Of a stretch of DNA of 64,000 bases, positions 28,590-37,244 are shown piece after piece (the stretch's first letter is position 1; every line of letters begins with the position of its first letter). Below the pieces are notes generated by a model. It made no database searches. It was given only the letters and a program-made list of their open reading frames with translations, and was not told where the DNA came from. The position numbers were made by a program, and so were the translations under genes. Source of the stretch: DATAVB01 sp040414495 (GTDB lineage Bacteria > Actinomycetota > Actinomycetes > Mycobacteriales > QHCD01). The stretch covers positions 11,468 to 75,467 of the forward strand of contig JBEDUI010000071.1 in the NCBI GenBank assembly GCA_040414495.1. The letters run 5' to 3'.

Positions 28590-29600
28590 ATGATCAAGAT
28601 CGCGGAGATGCTGCCGCCCGACCCTTCCGCGCAGTCGTTGTGGCGCCTCATGCGTCAGGCCGGTGTGGACTATGCCGTCGGCGGTTTGCCGAGCGGACCG
28701 GCGTTGGGGCCCGGTGAGGCGCCCTGGGATTATCTGCCGCTGCTGCGGATGAAACAGAAATACGAGAATGCCGGCTTCAACCTGGCCGTGATCGAAGCCC
28801 GCCCGCCGTTGAATCTGGCCAAACGCGGTCTGCCCGGCCGGGACGCCGAGATTGATACGGTCTGCACGCTGCTGGAGAACATGGGCCGGTTGGGCATTCC
28901 GGTCTGGTGTTACGAGTGGATGACCGATTTCAACTGGCTGCGTACCAGCACCGATATTCCGGCCCGCGGCGGTTCACTGGTCAGCGGCTACGAACACGCC
29001 CTGATGCAGGCCGGGCCGCCGACCGAGCACGGCCCGATCAGCGAGGACAAGCTCTGGGAGACCCTCGAATATTTCCTGAACCGGGTCGTCCCGGTCGCCG
29101 AAAAGGCCGGCGTCAAGCTCGCGATGCACCCCGATGACCCGCCGATATCGCCCATTCGCGGGGTCGGCCGGATCATGCGCAGCATCGACAACTACGCCCG
29201 GCTGCTGGAGTTGGCCGACAGTGAGGTCAACGGCATTACGTTGTGTCAGGGCAATTTCCGGCTGATGACCGATGACATTCCCTCGGCCATCCGGAAGTTC
29301 AACGACCGCATATTCTTCGTTCATCTGCGCGACGTGCGCGGGACGGTCGAAAAATTCGAGGAAACCTGGCACGACGCCGGTCCGACCGATTTCCTGGAAT
29401 GCCTGCGCGCCTATCGCGACGTCGGATTCAACGGCGTACTACGGCCCGATCACGTTCCCACGGTCGAGGGCGACAGCAATGATCGACCCGGGTATTCCGT
29501 CTTCGGCCGGCTTTTTGCCGTCGGATACATTCGTGGCCTGCAGCAAGCCGTCTACGAAAACGCCGACGGCGACACCGATCGAGACACCGGAGCGAGCTGA
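28590..29600 (+). CDS. uxuA: Mannonate dehydratase (UxuA family)
   Basis: 336 residues. It should dehydrate D-mannonate to 2-keto-3-deoxygluconate in glucuronate catabolism, using a divalent metal in a TIM barrel. Metal/active-site residues are readable as His180 in LAMHPDDPP, Cys219 in LCQGN, His245 in FVHLRDV and Asp287-His288 in LRPDHVP. It is slightly shorter than the E. coli enzyme. Ribosome-binding site GGAAG upstream. Followed after one base by a dehydrogenase gene and then a LacI regulator, forming a compact uronate-type operon. Confidence 0.88.
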   Translation: MIKIAEMLPPDPSAQSLWRLMRQAGVDYAVGGLPSGPALGPGEAPWDYLPLLRMKQKYENAGFNLAVIEARPPLNLAKRGLPGRDAEIDTVCTLLENMGRLGIPVWCYEWMTDFNWLRTSTDIPARGGSLVSGYEHALMQAGPPTEHGPISEDKLWETLEYFLNRVVPVAEKAGVKLAMHPDDPPISPIRGVGRIMRSIDNYARLLELADSEVNGITLCQGNFRLMTDDIPSAIRKFNDRIFFVHLRDVRGTVEKFEETWHDAGPTDFLECLRAYRDVGFNGVLRPDHVPTVEGDSNDRPGYSVFGRLFAVGYIRGLQQAVYENADGDTDRDTGAS

Positions 29601-29601
29601 C

Positions 29602-30444
29602 ATGCGCATTGCCCTGACCGGCGCCGGCGGAGGAGTTGGTCGTGCGGTGGCTGCGGCCGCCCTCGCGCAGGGACACACGGTTGTCGGTATTGACCGACCC
29701 GGTGTGGAAATACCAACGACCGCCCAAGTACACGCCGATCTCACGTCGTACCAAGAATTCGAGAACGCCGTTCGCGGGTGCGACGGGCTGATTCACCTGG
29801 CCGCCTTTCCCTCCCCCGGCCACCGGCCGGCCCACGAGACGCACCACAACAATGTGGTCAGCAGCTACAACGCCTTGTGCGCGGCGGTCGAGGTGGGAAT
29901 CAACCGGGTCTGTATGGCCTCCAGCATCAACGCGATCGGCGGTGCGTACAGCCGCAACCCGCGGTACGACTATTTCCCGCTCGACGAGGAACACCCAACC
30001 TACGACGAGGATCCGTACAGCCTGTCGAAGTGGATCTGCGAGGCGCAGGCCGATTCGATCGCCCGACGGTACGAGTCGATGACGATCGCGACGGTGCGTT
30101 TCCACTGGGTCGTCAAGAGTTTGGATGTAGTCCATGACCGGGGCGCGGCCACACCCGAGGCCGGGGTCAAGCAGCTCTGGGGTTATACGACATTCGACGC
30201 CGCCGCCAGCGCCTGTCTGCTCTCAATGACCGCCGAATTCACCGGGCACGAGCGGTTTTACATTGTGGCGCCGCGTACGGTGACCGATATTGATTCGCGG
30301 GAATTGGCCCACCGTTTCTATCCGGATACGAAGATCGTCGGCGATCTGACCGGTCAACGCAGCTTTTTCGATTCCAGTAAGGCGGAACGGCTGCTGGGTT
30401 GGAAACACGATTCGGCTCCGGCTGCGATCACCGAACCGAGCTAA
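29602..30444 (+). CDS. NAD-dependent epimerase/dehydratase-family protein (possibly uronate dehydrogenase-like)
   Basis: 280 residues with an extended-SDR Rossmann motif GAGGGVG (7-13), a catalytic serine near Ser107/108 (MASSIN), and Tyr139-x3-Lys143 (YSLSK). The pattern GLIHLAAFPSPG and NRVCMASSINAIGG resembles the uronate-dehydrogenase/NDP-sugar epimerase group. Between a mannonate dehydratase and a LacI gene, a role in reducing or oxidising a uronate/fructuronate intermediate is plausible but inferred. ATG 29602 lies one base after the uxuA stop. Confidence 0.82.
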   Translation: MRIALTGAGGGVGRAVAAAALAQGHTVVGIDRPGVEIPTTAQVHADLTSYQEFENAVRGCDGLIHLAAFPSPGHRPAHETHHNNVVSSYNALCAAVEVGINRVCMASSINAIGGAYSRNPRYDYFPLDEEHPTYDEDPYSLSKWICEAQADSIARRYESMTIATVRFHWVVKSLDVVHDRGAATPEAGVKQLWGYTTFDAAASACLLSMTAEFTGHERFYIVAPRTVTDIDSRELAHRFYPDTKIVGDLTGQRSFFDSSKAERLLGWKHDSAPAAITEPS

Positions 30445-30460
30445 CAGATCGGAGCCCGCC

Positions 30461-31531
30461 ATGGCCCGTGTCACCATCGCCGATATCGCCCGGCGGGCGA
30501 ACGTTTCCACCAGCGCTGTCTCGTACGCGCTCAACGACCGTCCCGGCGTGGGTGAGGCGACCCGCCGCGACATTCTCGCGATTGCCGAGAGCATGGGCTG
30601 GCGGCCGAATCGGGCCGCCCGCTCGCTGCAGGCGGCCCGAGCCAATGCCGTCGGCCTGATATTTCGCCGGGATAAGGATTCGGCCGAGGAGACGTCGAGT
30701 TTTCTGTTGCGTTTCCTCGACGGTGTGGAAAGCGAGCTGAGCGAGCACGACATCGTGCTGGTGGTGCACGCGGTCCCGGATCATGCGGCCGAGATCGAGG
30801 TTTACCGGCGCTGGTATGCCGAAAGCCGCGTCGACGGCGTCATTCTCATCAATCCTGTTGTCGATGACCTGCGGCTGCCAGCCGTGGTGAAGCTGGGTAT
30901 GCCGGCGGTCGTGGTCGGCGATGTGCGAGGTCACAGCCCACTGCCGGCGGTGTGGACCGACGACACCGAGGCGGCGACGCTGGCCGTTGAGCACCTGATC
31001 GGCCTCGGGCACCGGCGCATCGCGCGCGTGGGTGGGCACGTGGAGCTGCTGCACACCAGAATCCGTAAGGCCGCGTTCTCCAAGGCGTTGGCCGCGGCCC
31101 GGCTCGGCGGCGATCTCAACGTCGACAATGCGACCGAGGAGGACGCCGAACGGGTGACCCGCCGGCTATTGGCCCGTAAGAGTCCGCCGACCGCGATTCT
31201 GTACGAGGGCGACACGATGGCGATGCGCGCGCTGGTGACGCTGCGCGAGCTGGGCGTGTCGGTGCCGAAGGATCTGTCGGTCATGGTCTGGGACGACTCG
31301 CCGCTGTGCCGGCTCGCTTATCCATCGCTGACGGCGTTGCGCCGGGACGCCTTCATGTACGGGCGGTTGGTGGCCGCGCACCTGGTCACCCGGCTCTCCG
31401 GCCAGGCGGTGACGGATCGGCGCGGCACCGTCGCCGAAATCCAGGTCCGGGACAGCACCGGCCCCGCCCCGGTCACAGTCCGCGATAGGAAATCCGGTCG
31501 GCAGAAGGATGCTGGCGCAGGTATTCGGTGA
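30461..31531 (+). CDS. LacI-family transcriptional regulator
   Basis: 356 residues. The N-terminal HTH reads VTIADIARRANVSTSAVSYALN, followed by the hinge helix RPNRAARSLQ and a periplasmic-binding-like sensor domain (~65-335). It is third gene of the uxuA operon and likely its repressor, sensing a uronate or derived keto-deoxy sugar acid. ATG has GGAG upstream. The 3' end overlaps the convergent NAD(P)-binding protein gene by 59 bases. Confidence 0.92.
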   Translation: MARVTIADIARRANVSTSAVSYALNDRPGVGEATRRDILAIAESMGWRPNRAARSLQAARANAVGLIFRRDKDSAEETSSFLLRFLDGVESELSEHDIVLVVHAVPDHAAEIEVYRRWYAESRVDGVILINPVVDDLRLPAVVKLGMPAVVVGDVRGHSPLPAVWTDDTEAATLAVEHLIGLGHRRIARVGGHVELLHTRIRKAAFSKALAAARLGGDLNVDNATEEDAERVTRRLLARKSPPTAILYEGDTMAMRALVTLRELGVSVPKDLSVMVWDDSPLCRLAYPSLTALRRDAFMYGRLVAAHLVTRLSGQAVTDRRGTVAEIQVRDSTGPAPVTVRDRKSGRQKDAGAGIR

Positions 31532-32222
31532 ACGACCGGCCCGCCACAGCGTTCTCGGGAACGGTCAGCGCACCGGCCGCCAGCTCGCGGAAAGCCCGGC
31601 CCGGCAGGCGAATCGGCAGTGTCATCCGCCGACGCTCGGTCGCGGTCAGGTAGCCGCGGGCGAATTCGCGCAGCGGGGCGACCTGCGGCCCGCCCAGGTC
31701 CGGCACCCGGCCAGCCGGCTTTTCAACGAGCTCGACCACCCGGGCCGCGACATCGCCGACGTCGATCGGCTGCAGCGGGATATTGGCCACCGGCATCATC
31801 GGGCTTCGCGCCGCGGCCGCGAAGACCACGCGGACCAGGTCGTGGAATTGGGTGGTACGCAGCACGGTGTACGGCAGCCCGGATTCAGCCAGCAGTTGCT
31901 CGCCCGCCAGCTTGGTGCGGTAGAAGCGGATTGGGACCCGGTCGATGCCGACGATCGATGGGTAGATGACATGTGGCCGGCCCACGCGCTTCGCGGCCTC
32001 GATCACCTGCCTGTCGGCCTTCCCGCGCGGGTCCGAGATGCAGTGCACTACCGTGTCGACCGCGGCGAGGGCCTCGTCCAACCCGGCCCCGGTCTCGTAA
32101 TTGACCTGAGTGGCACCGGGCCGTTCCCGCCGGCTCGTGACGATGACATCGTGCCCGGCCAGTTGCTCGACCACGGCCCGACCCAGCACTCCCATACCGC
32201 CGGTCACCAGAATTGAATGCAT
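31473..32222 (-). CDS. NmrA-like / atypical SDR NAD(P)-binding protein
   Basis: 249 residues with N-terminal MHSILVTGGMGVLGRAVVEQL (TGGxGxxG), no YxxxK active site at the normal place, and the later segment YTVLRTTQFHDLV. It is an atypical SDR of the NmrA/YtfG type found widely in actinobacteria, with unknown substrate (quinone reductase or redox sensor are common suggestions). GGAG lies just upstream of the ATG. It is convergent with the LacI gene. Confidence 0.82.
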   Translation of the reverse strand: MHSILVTGGMGVLGRAVVEQLAGHDVIVTSRRERPGATQVNYETGAGLDEALAAVDTVVHCISDPRGKADRQVIEAAKRVGRPHVIYPSIVGIDRVPIRFYRTKLAGEQLLAESGLPYTVLRTTQFHDLVRVVFAAAARSPMMPVANIPLQPIDVGDVAARVVELVEKPAGRVPDLGGPQVAPLREFARGYLTATERRRMTLPIRLPGRAFRELAAGALTVPENAVAGRSFTEYLRQHPSADRISYRGL

Positions 32223-32241
32223 ACGTAAGGAGACGTAATTG

Positions 32242-32266
32242 ACCGCCCGAGTGTGACTCGGGCGGT
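32242..32266 (-). terminator. Hairpin between the small membrane protein gene and the NmrA-like gene
   Basis: ACCGCCCGAGT (32242-32252) pairs exactly with ACTCGGGCGGT (32256-32266) around a three-base loop. It lies 16 bases after the stop of the small membrane-protein gene on the minus strand. Only a weak T-rich tail follows, so termination may be partial. Confidence 0.55.
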
Positions 32267-32281
32267 TCGGGTCGGAACGGA

Positions 32282-32455
32282 TCAGCGCAGGGCGAGTATC
32301 GCGGCAACCACGATCGCCACGACGAGCACGGCCAGCAACACCATCAGGAGCGGGCCGCGGCTGCCGCGAGATTGCTTGGCCTCGACCTCCTCGTCGGTGA
32401 AGCGGCGGAACATCTCCGTGTTGGCGATCGGATCCGAATCGTCGTGGGAGCTCAT
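32282..32455 (-). CDS. Small single-pass membrane protein
   Basis: 57 residues from ATG 32455, or 60 from a GTG nine bases earlier. A charged cytoplasmic part (DPIANTEMFRRFTDEEVEAKQ) is followed by one C-terminal hydrophobic helix (about residues 35-56) ending in LALR. This layout recurs in unannotated actinobacterial tail-anchored proteins, but no family can be named. Nothing indicates its function; the upstream neighbour is an MFS exporter. Confidence 0.6.
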   Translation of the reverse strand: MSSHDDSDPIANTEMFRRFTDEEVEAKQSRGSRGPLLMVLLAVLVVAIVVAAILALR

Positions 32456-32486
32456 GCAGGGCACTCTAGATCAGCACGCTGTGTCA

Positions 32487-33875
32487 TCACCCGGCAACTG
32501 GTGAATTCCGGATCAACCGAGACCATTCGGGCCCGGCCGACAGGCTGAACGCCGCGCCCAGCAGCGCGATGCCGGCGCAGACGCCGATCGCGGCGGCGAA
32601 CCCGGTCGCGAACGTGGCGGGATTTGCGTACCCACCGGTCCCGGCGAACACCGCCACCAGCAGCGCGATGCCGAAAACGCCGCCGACCTCGCGGACAGTG
32701 CTGTTCACCCCGGCCGCCTTGCCGACCGCGTCCGCTGGAACGGCCTGCAGTACGGCGCTCTGCGAGGCGGGAAACACCATCGAATTCCCGATCCCCCAGA
32801 TCGTGAGCGGCACGATGAGATGCGTGTAGGCCAGGTGCGGACCGGCCATCATCGCGGTGCTGGCCATTGCGCCGGCGGACAACAACAGACCGGCGACCAT
32901 GACCGCCCGCGGCCCGATCCGGTCGGCGAGCGTGCCAGCCAGCGGGGCGACCACCATCATGGTCGCGGTCCATGGCAGCAGCCGCAGGCCGGCGCCGAAC
33001 GGCCCGTAGTGCAGGACCGTCTGCAGGAATTGCGCCATCAGGAATACCGGGCCCAGTACCGCGACGGCATGGCAGAACGACGCCGCATTGGCGGCCGCGA
33101 ACTGCCGCGACCGGAAGTAGCCAAGGGGCAACAGGGGTTCTTTCGCCCGTCGTTCCCAGGCCAGGAATATGACCCCGAGCAACGCCCCGCCGGCCAAGCC
33201 GGCCACCACGTCCGGGCTGGTCCAGCTCGCGTCGTTCACCCGGACCAGCGCCCATACGATCCCGAATACCGAACCGGTGCCCAACAGCAGACCAGGTACG
33301 TCCACTGTGGAATCCGGTCCAAAGCTCTCGTCGAAATGCCGCAGAACCAGGATTACGCCGGCGGCCCCGATCGGCACGTTGACCCAGAAGATCCATTGCC
33401 AGCTGGCGGTTTGGGTAATGGCGCCACCGACCAGCGGACCGGCCAGCGTGGTCAGCCCGGTCACGCCGCCGCAGATTCCGAGCGCCCGGCCACGCCGCTC
33501 GGGGCTGAATGCGGCGCTGATCAGGGCCAGGCCGAGCGGCAGTACGAGCGCCGCCCCGACGCCCTGCACCGTGCGGGCCGCGATCAGCCAGTTGATGGTG
33601 GGGGCTAGTGCGCACCCGGCCGAGGCCACGCTGAACGTGCCGAGCCCGATCGCGAAAACGCGCTTACGCCCGAACCGGTCCCCCAACGCCGATGCGGCCA
33701 GCAACAGTACGGCGAAGGTCAGGCTGTACGCGGTCACCGTCCATTCCAGTTCGGAGATATCGGCATGCAAACTGCGCCGAATCGTGGCGAGCGCGGTCGA
33801 TACGGCCAGGATGTCCAACGCCACCATCAGCGACGCGATCGACGTCAACAACAGCACCCACGTGCTTCGAGTCAT
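32487..33875 (-). CDS. MFS drug transporter (DHA2 / EmrB-QacA type)
   Basis: 462 residues with about fourteen hydrophobic segments. The DHA2 motif is in TM1 (MVALDILAVSTAL), motif A is present as LGDRFGRKRVF, and motif C-like glycines as GPLVGG. It should export hydrophobic compounds by proton antiport. It is divergent from an HxlR-family regulator with a 62-base intergenic region full of AT-rich palindromes, so repression by that regulator is likely. Confidence 0.9.
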   Translation of the reverse strand: MTRSTWVLLLTSIASLMVALDILAVSTALATIRRSLHADISELEWTVTAYSLTFAVLLLAASALGDRFGRKRVFAIGLGTFSVASAGCALAPTINWLIAARTVQGVGAALVLPLGLALISAAFSPERRGRALGICGGVTGLTTLAGPLVGGAITQTASWQWIFWVNVPIGAAGVILVLRHFDESFGPDSTVDVPGLLLGTGSVFGIVWALVRVNDASWTSPDVVAGLAGGALLGVIFLAWERRAKEPLLPLGYFRSRQFAAANAASFCHAVAVLGPVFLMAQFLQTVLHYGPFGAGLRLLPWTATMMVVAPLAGTLADRIGPRAVMVAGLLLSAGAMASTAMMAGPHLAYTHLIVPLTIWGIGNSMVFPASQSAVLQAVPADAVGKAAGVNSTVREVGGVFGIALLVAVFAGTGGYANPATFATGFAAAIGVCAGIALLGAAFSLSAGPEWSRLIRNSPVAG

Positions 33876-33889
33876 TGTTGCACCGTAAT

Positions 33890-33921
33890 ACTATCTAGTC
33901 CTAAAGAACAACTAATTAGTT
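33890..33921. promoter_or_regulatory. Palindromic operators between the MFS and HxlR genes
   Basis: AACTAATTAGTT (33910-33921) is a perfect 12-base palindrome inside a longer AGAAC...GTTCT repeat. A related ACTATCTAGT lies at 33890-33899. Both are in the short divergent promoter region and are markedly AT-rich against the background. They are the probable binding sites of the HxlR protein. Confidence 0.6.
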
Positions 33922-33937
33922 CTGGTATTGTCGGTGC

Positions 33938-34603
33938 ATGGCTAATCGCAGTTACGGCGAGGCGTGCGGGCTGGCCCACGCGCTGGACCTGGTCGGCGAG
34001 CGCTGGGCGCTGCTGGTCGTACGGGAGTTGGTGCTGGGACCGAAGCGGTTCACCGACCTGCGCGCGGGCCTGGCCGGAGCCAGTCCGAACGTGTTGGCCC
34101 AGCGGTTGCGGGAGTTGGAGGAGGTCGGCGTGGTGCGGCGCCGCCGGCTCGCGTTGCCGGCCAGTTCGGCGGTGTACGAGCTGACCGAGTGGGGCCGTGA
34201 GCTGGAGCCGATCGTGCTGGCGCTGGGCACCTGGGGGTTACGTTCGTCCCTGATGGACGGTTCCGGGGTTCGCAGCGTGGACTCGATGATGCTGGCTTTA
34301 CGGACATATTTCGCGCCCTCGGAGGGATGGAACGCCACGTACGAACTGCGATTTGGCGCCGACCGACTGATGGTGCGCGTGCGTGGCAAGGCGCTGGAGG
34401 TGACCCGGGACAGCTACGGCGAGGCCGACGCGACGCTCGCCACCAACACCGACACGTTGGCTGAGCTGCTCGGTGCCGGCCGCAATCTGAAAAAGGCAGT
34501 GGCTAATGGCGCGGCCGAAGTGGACGGCGACCAGCGGGCTCTTCGTCAGTTGCTCGATGCAATCGTCATTCCTGAGCCGGCGTCGGCGGCAAGTCGGCAA
34601 TAG
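33938..34603 (+). CDS. HxlR-family regulator with C-terminal SCP2-like domain
   Basis: 221 residues. The N-terminal ~95 residues are an HxlR winged helix (YGEACGLAHALDLVGERWALLVVRELVLGP is diagnostic in form). The C-terminal ~115 residues, ending in a segment such as ADATLATNTDTLAELLGAGRNLKKAV, resemble an SCP2/sterol-carrier-like ligand pocket. The combined protein may sense a hydrophobic compound directly and control the divergent MFS exporter. The 3' end overlaps the convergent flavoprotein gene by 38 bases. Confidence 0.88.
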   Translation: MANRSYGEACGLAHALDLVGERWALLVVRELVLGPKRFTDLRAGLAGASPNVLAQRLRELEEVGVVRRRRLALPASSAVYELTEWGRELEPIVLALGTWGLRSSLMDGSGVRSVDSMMLALRTYFAPSEGWNATYELRFGADRLMVRVRGKALEVTRDSYGEADATLATNTDTLAELLGAGRNLKKAVANGAAEVDGDQRALRQLLDAIVIPEPASAASRQ

Positions 34604-35861
34604 CCGAAAGCGGCACCGGCGTACCGATAACCCGCCGTTGCAGGTCGCCGATCAGGCCGCGCATCCGCAGCACCTCGGTTAATGGCGGTCCGCAGACCCG
34701 GCCCTGGCAATAACCCATTCCGCACCGGCTCAAGGCTTTTACCGCCCGGGCATCGACCGCGCCGGCTTCGAGCGCGGCCTCAATGCCGGCCCACGGCGTC
34801 TCCTCGCAGCGACAGAACACCGTGTCCGGCTCGAGCCAATCCACCCAACCATCCCGGCGCGGATACAGCCGGGGCAATAGCTGAGCGAATTGCCGTTCCC
34901 GCGCCGGTACCTGGGCATTATCGGAGGGTTTGTGGCCGAGGTACCGCGCGGCGGCCAGGCCCGCGACCCGCCCTTCGGCCTCGGCCAACCGCACCCCGCC
35001 GATCCCGGTCGTCTCGCCGGCCACGAATACGCCAGGGATGTCGGTGGCCTGCCGGTCGTCGTGCCACACCGCCCCGCCGGCCTCGCGGCAACCCAGCGCC
35101 CGCGGCAGTTCCAGCGCCGGCACAAACCCGAACGAGACGCAGACCGCGTCCACCGCGAGCGTCCGTTCGGTCCCCGGCACCGGCCGCCAGTCCCGGCCGA
35201 GGCGGCTGACCACGATCCGTTCGACATGATCGCCACCCAGGCAGGCCGTGACCGCGTGCCCGGTCCTCATCCGGATTCCCTTACCGGACAGGGTTTTCAG
35301 GTAGCCGGCGGCCTCGGTCAGCTTACGGCCATGGCGGGCGGCGGCCAGCGCGCCGGTGTGAAACCGGGTCGCCTCGAACAGGCCGGCCACGTCCGCTCCG
35401 GCGGTCGCCAAGCCGGCCGCGACCGGCAGCAGAAACGGACCGGACCCTGCCACGACGACCCGCCGGCCGATCAGGGTGTCCTGCCCCTTGAGCAGGGCCT
35501 GGGCCGCACCCGCGGTCACCACGCCGGGCAGGTCCCAGCCCGGGAATGGGAAAGTCAATTCGGTCGCGCCGGTGGCGATGATGATGGCCGGCGCATTGAT
35601 ACGGCCGCTGGTCAGATGAAATGTACGGTCGTACACACCCCACACCGGCGCGCCCAGTCGCAGTTCGATATTGGGATGGTCGGTGGCCCGGGCGAGGTGA
35701 TGTGGCAACGTTCCCGGTGTGAGATCTGACTGCCGATAGTACTGCCCGCCGACCGTACGGTTGCCGTCAACGAGCGTCACCGCCACACCGGCGTCGGCGG
35801 CGGCCAGCGCGGCCGACAGCCCGGCCGGTCCGGCCCCGATTACGACGAGTTCAGTCGACAT
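34566..35861 (-). CDS. FAD/NAD(P)-binding subunit of a D-hydroxyproline / opine-type dehydrogenase
   Basis: 431 residues from ATG 35861 (13 codons more if the upstream ATG is used). It has two dinucleotide-binding folds (GAGPAG at 9-14; a second near VVVAGSGPFLLPVA) and a C-terminal BFD-like iron-sulfur segment with Cys350, Cys352, Cys385 and Cys390 (CRC ... CQGRVC). This architecture is that of the alpha subunit of three-component opine oxidase, hydrogen-cyanide synthase and D-hydroxyproline dehydrogenase. The ferredoxin-like and DAO-type partner subunits are encoded directly upstream. Confidence 0.88.
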   Translation of the reverse strand: MSTELVVIGAGPAGLSAALAAADAGVAVTLVDGNRTVGGQYYRQSDLTPGTLPHHLARATDHPNIELRLGAPVWGVYDRTFHLTSGRINAPAIIIATGATELTFPFPGWDLPGVVTAGAAQALLKGQDTLIGRRVVVAGSGPFLLPVAAGLATAGADVAGLFEATRFHTGALAAARHGRKLTEAAGYLKTLSGKGIRMRTGHAVTACLGGDHVERIVVSRLGRDWRPVPGTERTLAVDAVCVSFGFVPALELPRALGCREAGGAVWHDDRQATDIPGVFVAGETTGIGGVRLAEAEGRVAGLAAARYLGHKPSDNAQVPARERQFAQLLPRLYPRRDGWVDWLEPDTVFCRCEETPWAGIEAALEAGAVDARAVKALSRCGMGYCQGRVCGPPLTEVLRMRGLIGDLQRRVIGTPVPLSAIADLPPTPAQE

Positions 35862-36114
35862 GTGGGCCGCCCCGGGAATCGGAGGTACGGACGTCATCAC
35901 CGTCGTGCAGTGGCGTCAGGCAGGAGCGAATGGCCCGTTGATCACCCACGTCGACCAGACAGTCGTAACAATTGCCGATACCGCAAAATATCCCGCGCGG
36001 TCTTCCCGATTGAGTACGCCGCCAGGATTTCACACCGCAGCGCAGCAAGGCGGCCGCGATCGTGGATCCGGCTGGGGCGGTCAAAGATTGGCCGTCAAAG
36101 GTGAATCGCATCAA
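35851..36114 (-). CDS. [2Fe-2S] ferredoxin-like small subunit of the dehydrogenase
   Basis: 87 residues. Plant-type [2Fe-2S] ligands are Cys44, Cys49, Cys52 and Cys65 (FCGIGNCYDC then SC), within the Fer2-like fold of the HcnA/opine-oxidase gamma family. It joins the FAD/NAD subunit and the DAO subunit into one electron path. ATG 36114 overlaps the stop of the DAO gene (ATGA), and its own end overlaps the next gene, so the three subunits are translationally coupled. Confidence 0.88.
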   Translation of the reverse strand: MMRFTFDGQSLTAPAGSTIAAALLRCGVKSWRRTQSGRPRGIFCGIGNCYDCLVDVGDQRAIRSCLTPLHDGDDVRTSDSRGGPHVD

Positions 36115-37244
36115 GCCGCCCTGGCCGATGTAGCGAATCGAGCCGGCGAATACGGCGTGGGATCAATCGGAGGTACGGAGCCGGCAATCTGCGCGGTGAT
36201 CAACTCGGCCGTCACGGGCGCCAGCCCGATGCCGGCGCCCTCGTGTCCGGTAGCCAGGAAAAGCCCGTCGATACGCGGATCCGGCCCGATCAACGGGACA
36301 CCGTCCGGGCTCGCCGGCCGGAATCCGTGGTACGTCCGCATCGCCCGTACCGTATGCAATGCGGGAAAGAGCCGGATCGCGCGCCGGGCCAATTCGGCCA
36401 TTTTCCCCGGCTGCACCGACGAATCGAAACCGACGAAATCCCGGCTTGACCCGATCAACACGGTGCCGCTGGCCGTACCTTCGACCACAGTGGAGAATGC
36501 CGTTCCCGCACCGGTAATCGTGGAAACGTAATCGGCCTCGTAAACCTTGTGCCGGATCAACCGGTGCACCGGCTCGGTCACCAGAATGTCGCCGCGCCGG
36601 GGCCGGACCGGCGCCTCCGTTCCGAGTAACCGGGCCACCTCCCCCGACCACGGCCCGGCCGCCAGCACCGCGGCCGGCGTACTCACCTCGCCCCGGCTGG
36701 TTCGAATCCCGCTCAGCGATCCACCCGACACGACACACCCGGTGACCGCCGTCTGATTGACGAGGGTGATATCGGCCAAATAAGAAGCCGCCGCGGCCAT
36801 AGGAAAAACCTGCGCGTCCTGCGGATACCTGATTCCGCCGCATATGTCCTCGGCCAGCAATGGCTCAATGTCCCGGACATTATCCACGTGCTCAATCGTT
36901 ACGCCTTGCTGTTCCTGCTTCCGTGCCAACTCCCGCAACGCCGCCAATTCGGCATCGGTCCAGGCGACGACCAAGCCGCCTTTCTCCTCGAATTCGACCT
37001 CGCGTTCACGGCCGAATTGCCGCCACAATTCGTTACTGCGCATCGCCAGCGCCAATTCGGCGCCAGGCATCTTGTCCGAAAGCAGAATGTTGCCCTCACC
37101 CGAGGCGGTGGTGCCGCCGACCACACCGGTCCGCTCGATCACGCAGACCCGCAGCCCGGCCTTGTTCAACGCAGCCGCGGTGGCGCACCCGACCAGACCG
37201 GCGCCGATCACCACGACATCAGCGGTCCGCGGCAGGTCAGCCAT
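36111..37244 (-). CDS. DAO-type FAD-dependent amino acid dehydrogenase subunit (D-hydroxyproline dehydrogenase-like)
   Basis: 377 residues. The N-terminal FAD fold shows VVIGAGLVGCATA (GxGxxG at 14-19), and the C-terminal FAD contact region shows GFRPASPDGVPLIGPDP and ATGHEGAGIGLAP. It is the catalytic beta subunit expected to oxidise a cyclic or secondary D-amino acid. With the downstream Fe-S subunits and the upstream DapA-type deaminase, the best-fitting substrate is cis-4-hydroxy-D-proline. Opine or D-proline oxidation are alternatives. Start ATG overlaps the upstream stop (TGATG). Confidence 0.87.
   Translation of the reverse strand: MADLPRTADVVVIGAGLVGCATAAALNKAGLRVCVIERTGVVGGTTASGEGNILLSDKMPGAELALAMRSNELWRQFGREREVEFEEKGGLVVAWTDAELAALRELARKQEQQGVTIEHVDNVRDIEPLLAEDICGGIRYPQDAQVFPMAAAASYLADITLVNQTAVTGCVVSGGSLSGIRTSRGEVSTPAAVLAAGPWSGEVARLLGTEAPVRPRRGDILVTEPVHRLIRHKVYEADYVSTITGAGTAFSTVVEGTASGTVLIGSSRDFVGFDSSVQPGKMAELARRAIRLFPALHTVRAMRTYHGFRPASPDGVPLIGPDPRIDGLFLATGHEGAGIGLAPVTAELITAQIAGSVPPIDPTPYSPARFATSARAA

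Noticed and set aside
36695..36712. tRNA T-arm-like sequence GGTTCGAATCCC
   Set aside because: It lies inside the DAO-subunit coding sequence and no acceptor, D or anticodon arm can be folded around it.
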